A stretch of 64,000 nt of DNA from VRUE01 sp963807425 (GTDB taxonomy: Bacteria; Actinomycetota; Thermoleophilia; Solirubrobacterales; 70-9): assembly GCA_963807425.1 (NCBI GenBank), contig CAWEBZ010000006.1, positions 280,791-344,790 on the forward strand. The letters are read 5' to 3'. The notes beneath the pieces are model-generated. The model saw only the letters and a program-made list of their open reading frames with translations, was not told the origin of the DNA and did not search any database. How positions within the stretch are numbered: the stretch's first letter is position 1; each line of letters starts with the position of its first letter. The position numbers and the translations under genes are program-made. Of the stretch, positions 10,314 through 20,122 are shown piece after piece.

Positions 10314-11160
10314 ATGGCCAGAGCGAGAAAGCGAAAGACGGGCGGCGAGGAGCCGCAGCGAACCGGCGGCCGGGAGGCAAGCCGATCATCGAGCTGCGCG
10401 ACGTGACCAAGGTCTACCCGGCGGCCACATGGCGCTCGACCGGGTCTCGCTGGCGATCGACCGCGGCGAGTTCGTCTTCCTCGTCGGCCCGACCGGCTGT
10501 GGCAAGTCGACCCTGATCAAGACGCTGATCCGCGAGCTGGCGGCCACTGAGGGCTCGGTCCGCATCGCCGGCCGCGACATCGGCGCCCTGCCGGAGAAGA
10601 AGATCCCGCAGCTGCGGCGCAACATCGGCACCGTCTTCCAGGACTTCAAGCTGCTGCCCGACCGCACCGTCTACGACAACGTCGCCTACGCGCTGCAGGT
10701 GATCGGCGCCAGCCGTGCCCAGATCCGCACCCAGGTGCCGGAGACGCTGCGCCTCGTCGGCCTCTCGACCAAGCTGCACAGCTATCCCGACCAGCTCTCC
10801 GGCGGCGAGCAGCAGCGCGTCTCGATCGCCCGCGCCTTCGTCAACCACCCGCCGCTGCTGCTCGCCGACGAGCCCAGCGGCAACCTCGACCCGGTCACCT
10901 CGATCGGCGTGATGCAGCTGCTCTACCGGATCAACAAGACCGGCACCACGGTCGTCGTCGTCACCCACGACCGCGAGATGGTCGACAACATGCAGCGCCG
11001 CGTGATCGAGCTCTACGAGGGCCGCGTCGTCCGCGACGAGGTCAGCGGCGGCTACACCGAGGAGTCGACGACCGAGTTCGGCGTGCGCATGCGGGCCGAG
11101 ATGGGCGTCGCCCCCGAGGGCCAGACCAACGGCCACGACTCCCACGACTCGCTCTTCTAG
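10314..11160 (+). CDS. ftsE: Cell-division ABC transporter ATPase FtsE (frameshifted 5' end)
   Basis: From about 10430 the frame is an intact FtsE ATPase: Walker A GPTGCGKST, Q-loop FQDFKLLP, signature LSGGEQQRVSIARA, Walker B LLADEPSGNLDP and a switch His in VVVTHDREM. The first 40 codons need two frame changes, each consistent with one missing base. ATG 10314 opens a basic leader, IIELRDVTKVYP is in a second frame (10379 on), and HMALDRVSL is in the main frame. FtsE pairs with FtsX at the septum and drives peptidoglycan hydrolase activation. ftsX follows with no spacer. The gene context makes FtsE preferable to a generic LolD-type ATPase. Confidence 0.88.
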
Positions 11161-12079
11161 ATGTCACGACTCTTCTTCTTCATCCAGGAGGCATTCCGGG
11201 CGCTGCGCCGCAACGCGGCGCCGAGCATGGCGGCGATCGTCACCACGGTCACCACCGTGATCCTGCTCGGCGTCCTGATCCCGGTCTTCCAGACGACGCA
11301 GGCGAAGAGCGACCAGGTGCGCGAAAGCCTCGAGTTCCGGGTGGCGCTCTACGACGACGCGACCAAGGCCGAAATCAACGGCGCTGGAAAGCAAGCTGGA
11401 GGCGATCCCGCACGTCTCCTCGGTCCACTTCATCACCAAGGCCGCGGCGCTGAAGGAACTCGAAGAGGACCTCGGCAAGAGCAAGAGCGAAGACCTGCTC
11501 GCCCAGCTCCACGACAACCCGCTGCCGGCCAACTTCCAGATCAAGGCCGACGACGCCGCCAACCTCGACGCCGTGCGCGCTGCGGTGACGCCGCCGGGCC
11601 CGAACGGCAAGCCGAAGCCGATCTCGCCGATCATCCAGGACGTCTTCGACCGCCAGCAGGAGTCCCAGCAGATCGAGCAGGTGACCAGCGCGCTGAAGAT
11701 CGTCCTGACCGTGATCACGGCGCTGCTGATCGTCGCCTCGCTGATGCTGGTCGGCAACACGATCCGGCTCTCGATCTACACCCGCCGCCGCGAGGTCGAG
11801 GTGATGCGGCTGGTCGGCGCGACCCGCTGGTTCATCCGCTGGCCCTTCATGATCGAGGGGGTCGTGGTCGGCTTCGCGGGTGGCCTGGTAGCCATACTGA
11901 TCCTGTGGCTGGGCAAGATCACGATCGTCGACCCGCTGAGCAGCACCTTCTCCTTCCTCGCGGCGCAGAACAACAGCACCCTCTCCTTCCCGGCGCTGGT
12001 CGCGATCCTCTTCGGCGCCGCGGTGCTGGTCTCCGCGATCGGCTCCGGCATCACCCTGCGCCGCTTCCTCAAGGTCTGA
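11161..12079 (+). CDS. ftsX: Cell-division permease FtsX (one frameshift)
   Basis: This is the membrane partner of FtsE. The N-terminal part (EAFRALRRNAAPSMAAIVTTVTTVILLGVLI) carries the first membrane helix. The extracellular loop includes the family-typical VSSVHFITKAAALKEL. The C-terminal part has three helices with the RRREVEVMRLVGATRWFIRWPF signature between them. The frame changes once near 11385 (after AEIN), consistent with one extra G in a GGCGCT context. The second part runs in frame to TGA 12077-12079. The start codon directly abuts the ftsE stop. Confidence 0.9.
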
Positions 12080-12086
12080 GCGCGGC

Positions 12087-13280
12087 GTGAGGGGCGGCTG
12101 GATCGTGGCCCTCGTGGCTGCCCTGATCGTCGTGCTCTGCGCCGGGATCTGGCTCGGCGGCCACCCGGCAAGCTGCCCGAATTCGTCCGCGACCGCTTCG
12201 TCGACGACTCCGCCGGGCTCAACCTCGAAGCGACCGAACTGATCGAGGACAACTACTACCGGGCGGTCGGCTCGAGACGAGCTGACCAACGCCTCGCTGC
12301 AGGGCATGGTCCGCGAGCTGCGCCGGCGCCACGACGATCGCTTCTCCGACTACTTCTCACCGGAAGGCGCTGGCGCGCTTCAACGAAGCGATCTCCGGCC
12401 GCTTCTCCGGGATCGGCCTCACCGTCACCGAAGTGAAAGCAGGGCCTGCGTGTCGACACGCGTCTTCCCGGCTCGCCGGCCGAGAAGGCCGGGCATCGAG
12501 GTGCGGCGACCTGATCGTCTCGGTCGAAGGCGACTCGATCGCCGGCGAGAGCAGCGAGGTCTCGACCGAGAAGATCAAGGGCCCGGAAGGGACCGAGGTG
12601 ACGATCGGCGTGCAGGACTCCGCCGGCGGCAAGGTCCGCGAGCTGGAAATCGACGCGGGCCCAGATCTCGCTGCCGATCGTCAGCAGCAAGGTCAAGACG
12701 GTGGGCGGCCGCAAGCTCGGCTACGTGCGGCATGATCACCTTCAGCGAAGGCGTCCACGCGCTGCTGCGCGAAGCGGTGCAGAAGGTCGAGCAGGAAGGG
12801 CGCGGAAGGGATCGTGCTCGACCTGCGCGGCAACGGCGGCGGCCTGCTCGAGGAGGCGGTGCTGACCGCCAGCATCTTCCTGCCCGAGGACGAAGTCGTG
12901 GTCACGACCGACTCGCGCACCCAGGGCCACGCCGTCTACAAGACGGTCGGCGACAACCTGCCGGCGCCGCCGCTCGTCGTCCTGATCGATCGCAACACCG
13001 CCTCGGCGGCGGAGATCCTCACCGCGGCGCTGGCCGACGACGCCGGCGCCAAGGTGGTCGGCACCCGCTCCTACGGCAAGGGCGTCTTCCAGCAGGAGGT
13101 CGGCCTCTCCAACGGCGGCGCGCTGAAGCTGACGATCGGCGAGTACTTCACCCCGGACGGGGTCAACCTCGCCGAGAGCACGGCATCCACCCCGACGTGC
13201 GAGGCGCACGACCTGCCGCAGACGACCGCGACGCGACGAGGCGCTGTCGACCGAGCCCTCGAGGTAGCTGCATGCGATAA
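12087..13280 (+). CDS. S41-family C-terminal processing protease with PDZ domain (multiple frameshifts)
   Basis: GTG 12087 opens a membrane-anchor segment (GGWIVALVAALIVVLCAGIWLGG). A PDZ domain follows (FSGIGLTVTE and a GDLIVSVEGDSI element, about 12400-12690), then the tail-specific protease domain. The catalytic Ser lies in RNTASAAEIL (codon 13003-13005) and the Lys in RSYGKGVFQQE (codon 13078-13080). At least six single-base frame changes interrupt it, so the product must be pieced together; the exact stop is uncertain (TAA 13278-13280 is used here). It lies 8 bp after ftsX, as S41 proteases often do, suggesting a role in cell-wall or division-protein processing outside the membrane. Confidence 0.82.
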
Positions 13281-13294
13281 GGCACGGAAGGGCA

Positions 13295-14906
13295 GTGAGC
13301 AAGCGCGACTGGCGCTACTACCGGGAGCGCCAGCGGGCGCGCGTGGCCGGGCGCGGGCCAGAGCCGAGGAACGCCCGCGAGGCGGTCGAGGCGCTGCTCG
13401 ACGAGCGACTGGGCCGGCGCGGCTTCGCCGGCCTCGCTCGAGGTCGAAGCCGGTCGTGCTGCCGATGCCGCCGAGGACAGCGACGGGCCGCCGCCGCGAC
13501 CTCACCGAGCTGCCCACCTTCACCGTCGACCCGGCGACGGCGCGCGACTTCGACGACGCGGTCTCGGCGCGGCGCGAGGAGGACGGCCTGCGGCTCTGGG
13601 TCCACATCGCCGACGTCGCCGCCCACGTGCAAGCCCGGCTCGCCGCTCGACCTCGAGGCGCGTCGCCGCGCCAACAGCACCTACGTGCCCGGCGCGGTCG
13701 AGCCGATGCTGCCGCGGGCGCTGAGCGAGGAGGCCTGCAGCCTGGCCCCGGGCGTCGAGCGGCTGGCGGTCACCGCCGAGATCGAGCTCGGCCCGGACGG
13801 GCAGCCCGCGCGCCGCCAGCTTCTACCGCAGCCGTATCCGCTCGCGGGCTCGCCTCGACTACGACGAGCTCGACCTGATCTTCGCCGGCAAGGCGACCGC
13901 GCCCGAGGGCGTCGCCGAGCCGCTGGCGGTCGCCCGCGAGGCCGCCGCGGCGCTGGGGGAGCGGCGTGGCGCGACCAGCCTCGACGTCGAGTCCTTCGAG
14001 CCCGAGTTCCGCTTCGACGCCGCCGGCAACGTGATCGGCGCCCGCTCGGTTGCGCAGACCGAGTCGCATCGCCTGATCGAGCGGCTGATGATCCTCGCCA
14101 ACGAACAGGTGGCCCAGCTGCTGGAGCGCAAGCGGGTGCCGGCCGTCTACCGGGTCCATGCCCAGCCCGACCCGGGCCGGGTCGAGCGCCTGGTCGAGCA
14201 GCTGCACGCGCTCGGCGTCCCGACCCCGCCGCTGGGCCAGGGCCTGGCGCCGAGCCAGGCGGCGGAGGTGGCGGCGGAGGCGAGCCGGCTGGTGATCGAG
14301 GAGGCGGCGCGGCGCGGACATGGCCGCGAGGCGTATACATCGCTCGTGCTCCGTTCCCTGATGCAGGCCTCATACAGCGATCGCAACAGCGGCCACGCCG
14401 GGCTCGGCAGCCCCGCCTACTGCCACTTCACCTCGCCGATCCGCCGTTACCCCGACCTGCTCGTCCACCGGGCGCTGCTGGCGACGCTGGGGGAGGGGGA
14501 GGCGGCGCCGCGCGCGGCGGAGGCGCGCGAGGTCGCCTGGCACTGCAGCGAGCGCGAGCGCGAGTCGGCGCGGATCGAGCGCGACGCCGACGACGTCTGC
14601 GCCGCCTACCTGCTCGAGCGCGAGCTGGCGCGAGCGCGGCGCCGAGGCGGAGTTCGAGGGCGAGGTCTCCGGGGCGATCCGGGCCGGCGCCTTCGTCGGC
14701 TTCGGCGGCGAGCTGGGCGACGTCTACGAGGGCTTCGTCCCGGCCCGCACGATGGGGGAGGAGCGCTTCGAGCTGAACGAGACCGAGACGGCGCTGGCGG
14801 GGCGCGAGTCGGGCACGGCGCTGCGGCTCGGCGATCCGATATCCGTCCGCGTGAGCGGCGTGGAAGCGCCCGCGGGCGGGCCGATCTGGAGCTTGCCGGT
14901 GGCTAA
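13295..14906 (+). CDS. RNase II/R-family (RNB) exoribonuclease, short form (frameshifted)
   Basis: GTG 13295 (SKRDWRYYRERQRARV) opens a roughly 535-residue protein containing the RNB catalytic core: DPATARDFDDAV with the metal-binding aspartates, WVHIADVAAHV, LMILANEQVAQLL, and YCHFTSPIRRYPDLLVHR near the end. A C-terminal S1-like domain follows (GEVSGAIRAGAFVGFGG). It is shorter than E. coli RNase R because the N-terminal cold-shock domains are missing or reduced. Several frame changes occur (about 13440, 13630, 13820, 14640 and 14878), and the last restores an ending ADLELAGG at TAA 14904-14906. It degrades structured RNA 3' to 5'. The smpB and ssrA neighbours fit a role in trans-translation clean-up. 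Confidence 0.85.
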
Positions 14907-15386
14907 GAAGGCAGAAGAAGCAGCGCCTGCCGGCCTCGGGCGACGTCGCCACCAACCGCCGCGCCCGCCACAAATTCGAAGCGGTCGAGAAAATGGAGGC
15001 GGGGATCGTCCTGCAGGGCTCCGAGGTGAAGTCGCTGCGCAACGGCAAGGCGCAGATGACCGACGCCTACGCGGTGGTCGAAGGCGGTGAGGTTTGGCTG
15101 CGCAACCTCCATATTCCGCCCTATGAGCCGGCCAGCCGCGAGAACCACGAGCCGGAGCGGCCGCGCAAGCTGCTGCTGCACAAGGCCGAGATCGAACGGC
15201 TGATCGGCAAGACGGCGGAGAAAGGACTGACCCTGATCCCGCCACGGATCTACTTCAAGGGGTCGCGGGCCAAGGTCGAGCTGGCGCTGGCGCGGGGCAA
15301 GGAGGGGCGCGACCGGCGGCGCCAGATCGCGGACCGCGACGTGCGCCGCGAAGTCGAGCGCGAATTCAAGGGCACGGATGAGGTAG
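14899..15386 (+). CDS. smpB: SsrA-binding protein SmpB (frameshifted at both ends)
   Basis: The core is unmistakable: NRRARHKFEAVEKMEAGIVLQGSEVKSLR, then IPPYEPASRENHEPERPRKLLLHK, then GKEGRDRRRQIADRDVRREVERE. GTG 14899 (VAKKA) overlaps the exonuclease stop by 8 nt. One extra base near 14914 moves the frame into KKQRLPASGDVATNRRARHKF. Near the 3' end one missing base would give a normal basic tail stopping at TAG 15384-15386; otherwise the frame reads on to 15610. SmpB delivers tmRNA to stalled ribosomes. The ssrA gene itself lies 3.2 kb downstream. Confidence 0.93.
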
Positions 15387-15395
15387 CTTCGGGCC

Positions 15396-17163
15396 ATGCG
15401 CTCCCGCTCTGCCCTGGTTTTGCCGGTGTTGGCGCTCGCGGTGGCCCTGATCGGCCCTGCTCAGGCCAATGCCGATTCCTTTCCGAGCAAAGCCGGCGAT
15501 TTCGTCAGCGACAACATCCAGTACTTCGTCGCCGGCCTCGTCGCCGCGATCCTGCTGCTCCTGCTGGTGGTCAGCGTCACCCAGCGCCGCAGCAAAGCCA
15601 GCACCAATAAAAAGAAGAATGAAGGAGGGGCTGTGGCGACGCCCACCGCTCCGATTCCGCCCGCAGCGGCCACGGCAAGCGCACAGCCGCCGCGAGCGCC
15701 CACGACCGCAGAGCTTCCCGTCGACGTCGCCTCCGGGAGCACCGCCGGCCGCGGCCGCCGCCACCGGCGCCGTCCGGCGGCCAGCCGCTGAACGCGAAGG
15801 AGAAGCGCAAGCAGGCGCGCGAGCAACAGCGCGCGGCCCGGCTCGAGCACCGCAAACGCCGCCAGGCCGAGGCGAAGCGACGCAAGGAAGAGCGTGTCGC
15901 GAAGCGGGCGAAGTCGGGCAAGGCCGTCCGGCGGACGCACCGGGCAGGCGGGCGCAGAAGGAAGCGGCCAAGGCCGAGCGCCAGCTCGCCGAAGCGCGTG
16001 CCGCCCACGAGCGCGAACAGCTTCAGCAGGGTGGGCAGCCGGCCCAGGCCGCGCAGCCGCCAGTGCCGCCGCTGCCGCCCCAGGTCCCTCCGGCTGCCGC
16101 CGTCCCGCCCGTTCCGGTTCCACCGCCTCTGCCACCGCGCACCAGCCGTGCCCCCCGTGTCGCCTGTCGTCGGCGCACCGCCGCCCGGCCCAGGGGCGCC
16201 GCCGCTCGGCTACGACGACCCGGCCGCCGCCGAACAGCGGGTTCACGCCAAGGTCGAGGAGATCCAGCGCGAGGAGGAGCGGATTCGGGCCGAGGCCGAC
16301 CGTCGCATCCGGAGGCCGAGCGGCTGCAGCACGAAGCCGAGCAGCGCGCCGCGCAGGCCCAGGCTGGCGCAGGTGACGCAGAGCATGGCGGCGCTTCCGC
16401 CGGTTCAGCGCAGCCTCCCGCTCCAACGCCGCCACGCCGCAGGCTGCCGGGACGAACCCGGAGCTGCAGACGGCCGAACACCGCCTGCAGCAGGAGCGCG
16501 AAGCGCAGGAGCGGGCGATGGCGGAGGCCCAGGAGCGCCTGCGCCAGATCGAAGAGCGGACCAAGGAGGCCGAGCGCCGCGCCGCCGAGGCGGAGCGCCT
16601 CGCCAAGCTGAAGTCCGAGGAGGAGGAGCGCGAGCGGCGCCTGCAGGAGATTCGCGAGAGCGTCGCCCAGGCAGAGGAGCGGGCCCGTGAGGCCGAGCGC
16701 CGCGCGGTCGAAGCCGAGCAGGCGGTGATCCAGGCCGGTTCAGGGCGCAGGCTGCCGTGCGCCGCCCGCAGCCCCAGCCGACGCCGCCCACCTGCCCGCA
16801 CGCCCAGCCGCCACCGCCTGCCGCCACCACAGCCGCCCGCCCCCGTCGCCTGAGCCGCCACCGGCCCGCGCCGACCACCCGATGCCGCACCCGCCTCCGG
16901 CCGCCACCGCCCGAGCCTCCGGCACCCGCCAGCCGCCCACCCAGCCACCGCCGCCCGCGGCGCAGGCGACGGGCGGCACGATCGACCTCAACTCGGTCAC
17001 CTTCGAGCAGCTGCGCGCCGAGAATCTCTCGGTCACCCAGGCGACCCGCCTGCTCGCCCACCGCGAGCGGCTCGGCCGCTTCGGCTCGGTCGACGACCTC
17101 GACGAGGTCCCCGGCTTCCCTCAGGACGTTCTGGAAGACCTGAAGCGCCGCTCAACCGTCTGA
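15396..17163 (+). CDS. Membrane-anchored coiled-coil protein with C-terminal helix-hairpin-helix domain (frameshifted)
   Basis: Read across several frame changes this is one gene of about 590 residues. It has a signal-like N-terminus (ALVLPVLALAVALIGPAQANA), then a second hydrophobic segment (YFVAGLVAAILLLLLVVSV). Next come a long Arg/Glu/Ala/Gln coiled coil (for example EERTKEAERRAAEAERLAKL, about 16520-16730) and Pro-rich stretches. A C-terminal module of about 60 residues (IDLNSVTFEQLRA to DEVPGFPQDVLEDLKRR, 16981-17150) matches the ComEA-type HhH pattern. HhH domains of this kind bind DNA non-specifically. The topology would place the HhH on the outer face if the N-terminus is a cleaved signal, or inside if not. 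Function unknown; DNA uptake or envelope organisation are guesses. Confidence 0.65.
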
Positions 17164-17169
17164 GCGTCG

Positions 17170-18554
17170 CTAGAGGCCGTATGCCTCGAGCAGCTTGAGC
17201 CAGATCTCGCTGCGCGTGGGGTAGGCCGCGACCGCGTGGCGGAGCCGGTCGAGGGGGACCTCGCCGACGATCGCGACCGTTGCGGCGTGGAGGAAGTCGG
17301 CGGTCTCGAAGCCGGTGAAGGTGGCGCCGACGATCGTCTTGCGCGCCTCGTCGACGACGATCCGCGAGGTGCCGCCGGTGTCCCTTGCCCTGGAAGCTGG
17401 CGCCGGCGGTGCCGTCGGTGGCGACGTCGACGGCGGTCGCCTCGATCCCGGCTTCCTTGGCCTGGGCGAGGGTCTTGCCGACGGCGGCGACCTGGGGGTC
17501 GGTGAAGGTGACCCGGGGTGAGCCGATGCCTTCGGCGACCGCCTCGATCTCGCGCCCGAGCGCGTTCTCGGCGGCGACCCAGGCCTGGTACTTGCCCATG
17601 TGGGTGAAGAGGGCGCGGCCGTTGACGTCGCCGACCGCGTAGAGCCAGTCGCGGCCGCCGACCCGCAGCCGGTCGTCGGTCTCCAGGAAGCCGCCCTTGC
17701 CGGGCTCGACCCCGACCGACTCGAGGCCGATGCCCGCGCTGCGCGGCTTGCGGCCGACCGCGACCAGCAGCTCGGCGGCCTCCGACCCGGCTGCCGTCGT
17801 CCAGCTCGACGATCGACGCCGGCGCCGCCTGGCCTGACCCGCTGGGCGAGCGCGCCGGTGCGCACGTCGACGCCGTGCTTCTCGCGCAGCGCCGTCGGCG
17901 ACCTGCTCGCCGGCGAAGGGCTCCTCGCGCGAGCAGCAGCTGCTCGGCGCCCTCGATCAGGGTGACCTCGGTGCCGAGGCGTCGACCAGGCCTGCGCCAG
18001 CTCGGAGCCGACCGGGCCGCCGCCGAGGACGACCATGCTCGCCGGCACCTGCTTCGAGGTCGTCGCGTCGCGGTTGTTCCAGGCTCGCACCGAGTCGAGC
18101 CCCTCGATCGGCGGCATCGCGGCGCCGCTGCCGGTGGCGACGACGACGACCCGGCGCGCTGTCAGTACGTCGTCGCCGACCAGCACCCGGCGCTCGCCGT
18201 CGAGCTTTCCCTCGCCGCGGAAGAGCTCGATCCCGTGTTCTTCCAGCCAGGGCAGCTGGCCGGAGTCGTCGAGGTCGTGGATCACCTCGTCGCGGCGGTC
18301 GAGGACCGCCTGCGGGTCGAGGTCGCCGCGTGACCGCCTCGGCGACGCCCGGCACCCGGCGCGCCTCGTCGAGCAGGTCGGCGGGGCGCAGCAGCGCCTT
18401 CGAGGGCATGCAGGCGTAGTAGGAGCACTCGCCGCCGACCAGGTGCTGCTCGACGATCGCCACCGACATGCCCGCCGTCGGCGAGCCGGCCGGCGCAGAC
18501 CTCGCCCGGCGCCCCGGCGCCGAGCACGATCGCGTCGAATTCCCGCTCGCTCAT
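17170..18554 (-). CDS. Pyridine nucleotide-disulfide oxidoreductase, dihydrolipoamide dehydrogenase-like (frameshifted)
   Basis: Starting at ATG 18554 the protein opens with an FAD-binding GxGxxG variant (IVLGAGAPGEVCAGRLA) and a redox-active CSYYAC pair (C-x4-C, with MPSKALLR after it), typical of class I flavin disulfide reductases. The NAD-binding motif VVLGGGPVGSELAQAW lies mid-chain, and the C-terminal dimerisation region ends at LLEAYGL. Several single-base frame changes break it, especially between 17750 and 18350. It could be a dihydrolipoyl dehydrogenase, mycothione/mercuric reductase-like or an orphan reductase; no lipoyl-complex genes are near. It is convergent with the HhH gene and divergent from ssrA. 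Confidence 0.8.
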
Positions 18555-18598
18555 CCGGTATCCTACCCGACACCGTACAATCGATGTCCACATAGCAC

Positions 18599-18960
18599 GG
18601 GGGCGACAGGCTTCGACGTGGTCGATCCGTGCGAACGGTTGCAGGTCGAGGTTGCCGGAGGCCTCGTTAAACCCCGGCACCAACCAATACGTGCGGACCA
18701 TGAGTTCGCCCTCGCTGCCTAGCTAGAACCTAGGTGATGAGAGTCGGTCCTCTCCCGCCCGCGGAGAGGGCAGCCGGCTTCAAATGCGGGCTTACCCAGG
18801 CGGATCGCCCCGTCTGCCAGGGGACAATTTCAGAGGGCTTTATCTCCCGCAGTGCCCGCCGGCGCGGACCCCGGGAGACGAGAATCAAGCGCCGGCTAAA
18901 CCTGTAGAGACCTTCGCACTACGGCCACGGACGCCGGTTCAATTCCGGCCGCCTCCATCA
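18599..18960 (+). ncRNA. ssrA: tmRNA
   Basis: The 5' end GGGGGCGACAGGCTTCGAC is the conserved tmRNA start and pairs with the 3' acceptor strand CGCCTCC (18950-18956). The TΨC arm is GCCGG-TTCAATT-CCGGC (about 18933-18951). The tag reading frame ends GAG TTC GCC CTC GCT GCC TAG (18702-18722), encoding the proteolysis tail EFALAA. The in-frame codons before it (GCG GAC CAT, 18693-18701) would give ADHEFALAA, but the resume codon is not certain because a single-base error here would change it. Length about 360 nt is normal. The mature CCA end is not clearly encoded (ATCA follows the acceptor). Confidence 0.93.
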
Positions 18961-19522
18961 AGCCGCCCGGTCGCGCAGCCACGAGATCACCTCGCCGGCG
19001 TTGCGGTCGGGCGGGAAGACGGGGTAGAAGACCTTGACGATCGGCCCGCTTCGGCGACGAAGGTGAGCCGCCGGTAGAGGGTCATCGCTTCGACCTCGAA
19101 GGTGGGCAGGCGCAGCTGGTCGCCAGGGTCAGCTCGGCGTCGCTGAGCAAAGCGAAGGGAATGTGCTCGCGTTCGGCAAACTCGCGTTGCTCGGCGGGGT
19201 CCTGCGCGCTGATCCCGACCACCGAGGCCCCGAGCGAGGAGAGCTCAGCGAGGCTGTCGCGAAAGGCGCAGCTCTGCGGCGTGCAGCCGCGGGCGCCGGG
19301 GATGTCGTCCCAGCCCGCCGGCAGGGGTCGGCCAGGAACACCGGTACGCGGATAGACGTAGGCGACGAGCAGATTCTGGGCGAGCTCGGCGAGGTTTGCC
19401 ATCTCGCTCCTGGTGGATCTCAGGCTGAGCTCTGGCACGTCAAGCCCCAGCAGATGATCGGACGCGCCATCGTCTTGCGGAACCGGCAGGTCGGCGGGCA
19501 GCTCCGAGTAGTCCGTGCCCAT
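18958..19522 (-). CDS. PrxQ/BCP-type peroxiredoxin (frameshifted C-terminal third)
   Basis: ATG 19522 opens MGTDYSELPADLPVPQDDGA. The active-site region reads GARGCTPQSCAFRDSLAEL, with peroxidatic and resolving cysteines five residues apart as in bacterioferritin-comigratory (PrxQ) proteins. GISAQDPAEQREFAEREHIPFALLSD follows, as expected of the thioredoxin fold. Near 19120 and 19045 the frame shifts. The restored tail (LPTFEVEAM, LYRRLTFVAEAG, VFYPVFPPDRNAGEVI, LRDRAA) stops at 18958, touching the 3' end of ssrA. It reduces hydroperoxides in the cytosol. It is divergent from the DUF1697 gene. Confidence 0.85.
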
Positions 19523-19570
19523 CGGCCATCGTCGCAGGACACCGCTCGGCCGAGCTCGTAGGGTGCGGGC

Positions 19571-20122
19571 ATGGACCGCTACGTCGCCTTCCTGCGCGGG
19601 ATGAACCTCGGCGGTCGCCGGATCAAGAACGACGAGCTGCGGTTGCCGTTCGAGAAGCTCGGCTTCGAGGACGTCGCCACCTTCCGCGCCAGCGGCAACG
19701 TGATCTTCAGCGTCGAGAAAGACGGGGACCCGGATGCCCTCACCGCCCGGATCGAAGCCGGGCTGGGCGAGGCGCTCGGCTACGAGGTCCCGGTCTTCTT
19801 GCGCACGGCGGACGAGCTGCGGGAGATCGCCGCCCAGGAGCCGTTCGATTCCTCCCACGTCGCGGCTTCGAAGGGGAAGCTCCAGGTGGCGCTTCTACTC
19901 ACGCCACCGGCCAAGAAGGAGCAGAAGGAGGTTCTCGACTTGGCCGGCGAGGACGATCGACTGGCGATCGAGGGCCGCGAGCTCTACTGGCTGCCCCGCG
20001 GCGGGATGTCCGAATCCGAGCTCGATCTGAAGGCGATCGGCGCCGCGCTCGGTCTGACCACGATCAGGACCAAGGGCACGATCGACCAGATCGCCGCCAA
20101 GCACTTCGCTAGCCCCTCCTAG
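19571..20122 (+). CDS. DUF1697 family protein
   Basis: This 183-residue protein has the full DUF1697 pattern: YVAFLRGMNLGGRRIKNDELR at the start, FEDVATFRASGNVIFS at about 35, and a tail reading IRTKGTIDQIAAK. Family members are small cytosolic proteins of unknown biochemical role. Its TAG stop (20120-20122) shares a CTAG palindrome with the stop codon of the convergent MBL gene, so the two genes overlap by 4 bp. Confidence 0.9.
   Translation: MDRYVAFLRGMNLGGRRIKNDELRLPFEKLGFEDVATFRASGNVIFSVEKDGDPDALTARIEAGLGEALGYEVPVFLRTADELREIAAQEPFDSSHVAASKGKLQVALLLTPPAKKEQKEVLDLAGEDDRLAIEGRELYWLPRGGMSESELDLKAIGAALGLTTIRTKGTIDQIAAKHFASPS

Noticed and set aside
10314..18554. Programmed frameshifting in ftsE, ftsX, the protease and others
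   Set aside because: Breaks occur in many unrelated genes at varied contexts and in both directions; sequencing or assembly error is the simpler explanation.
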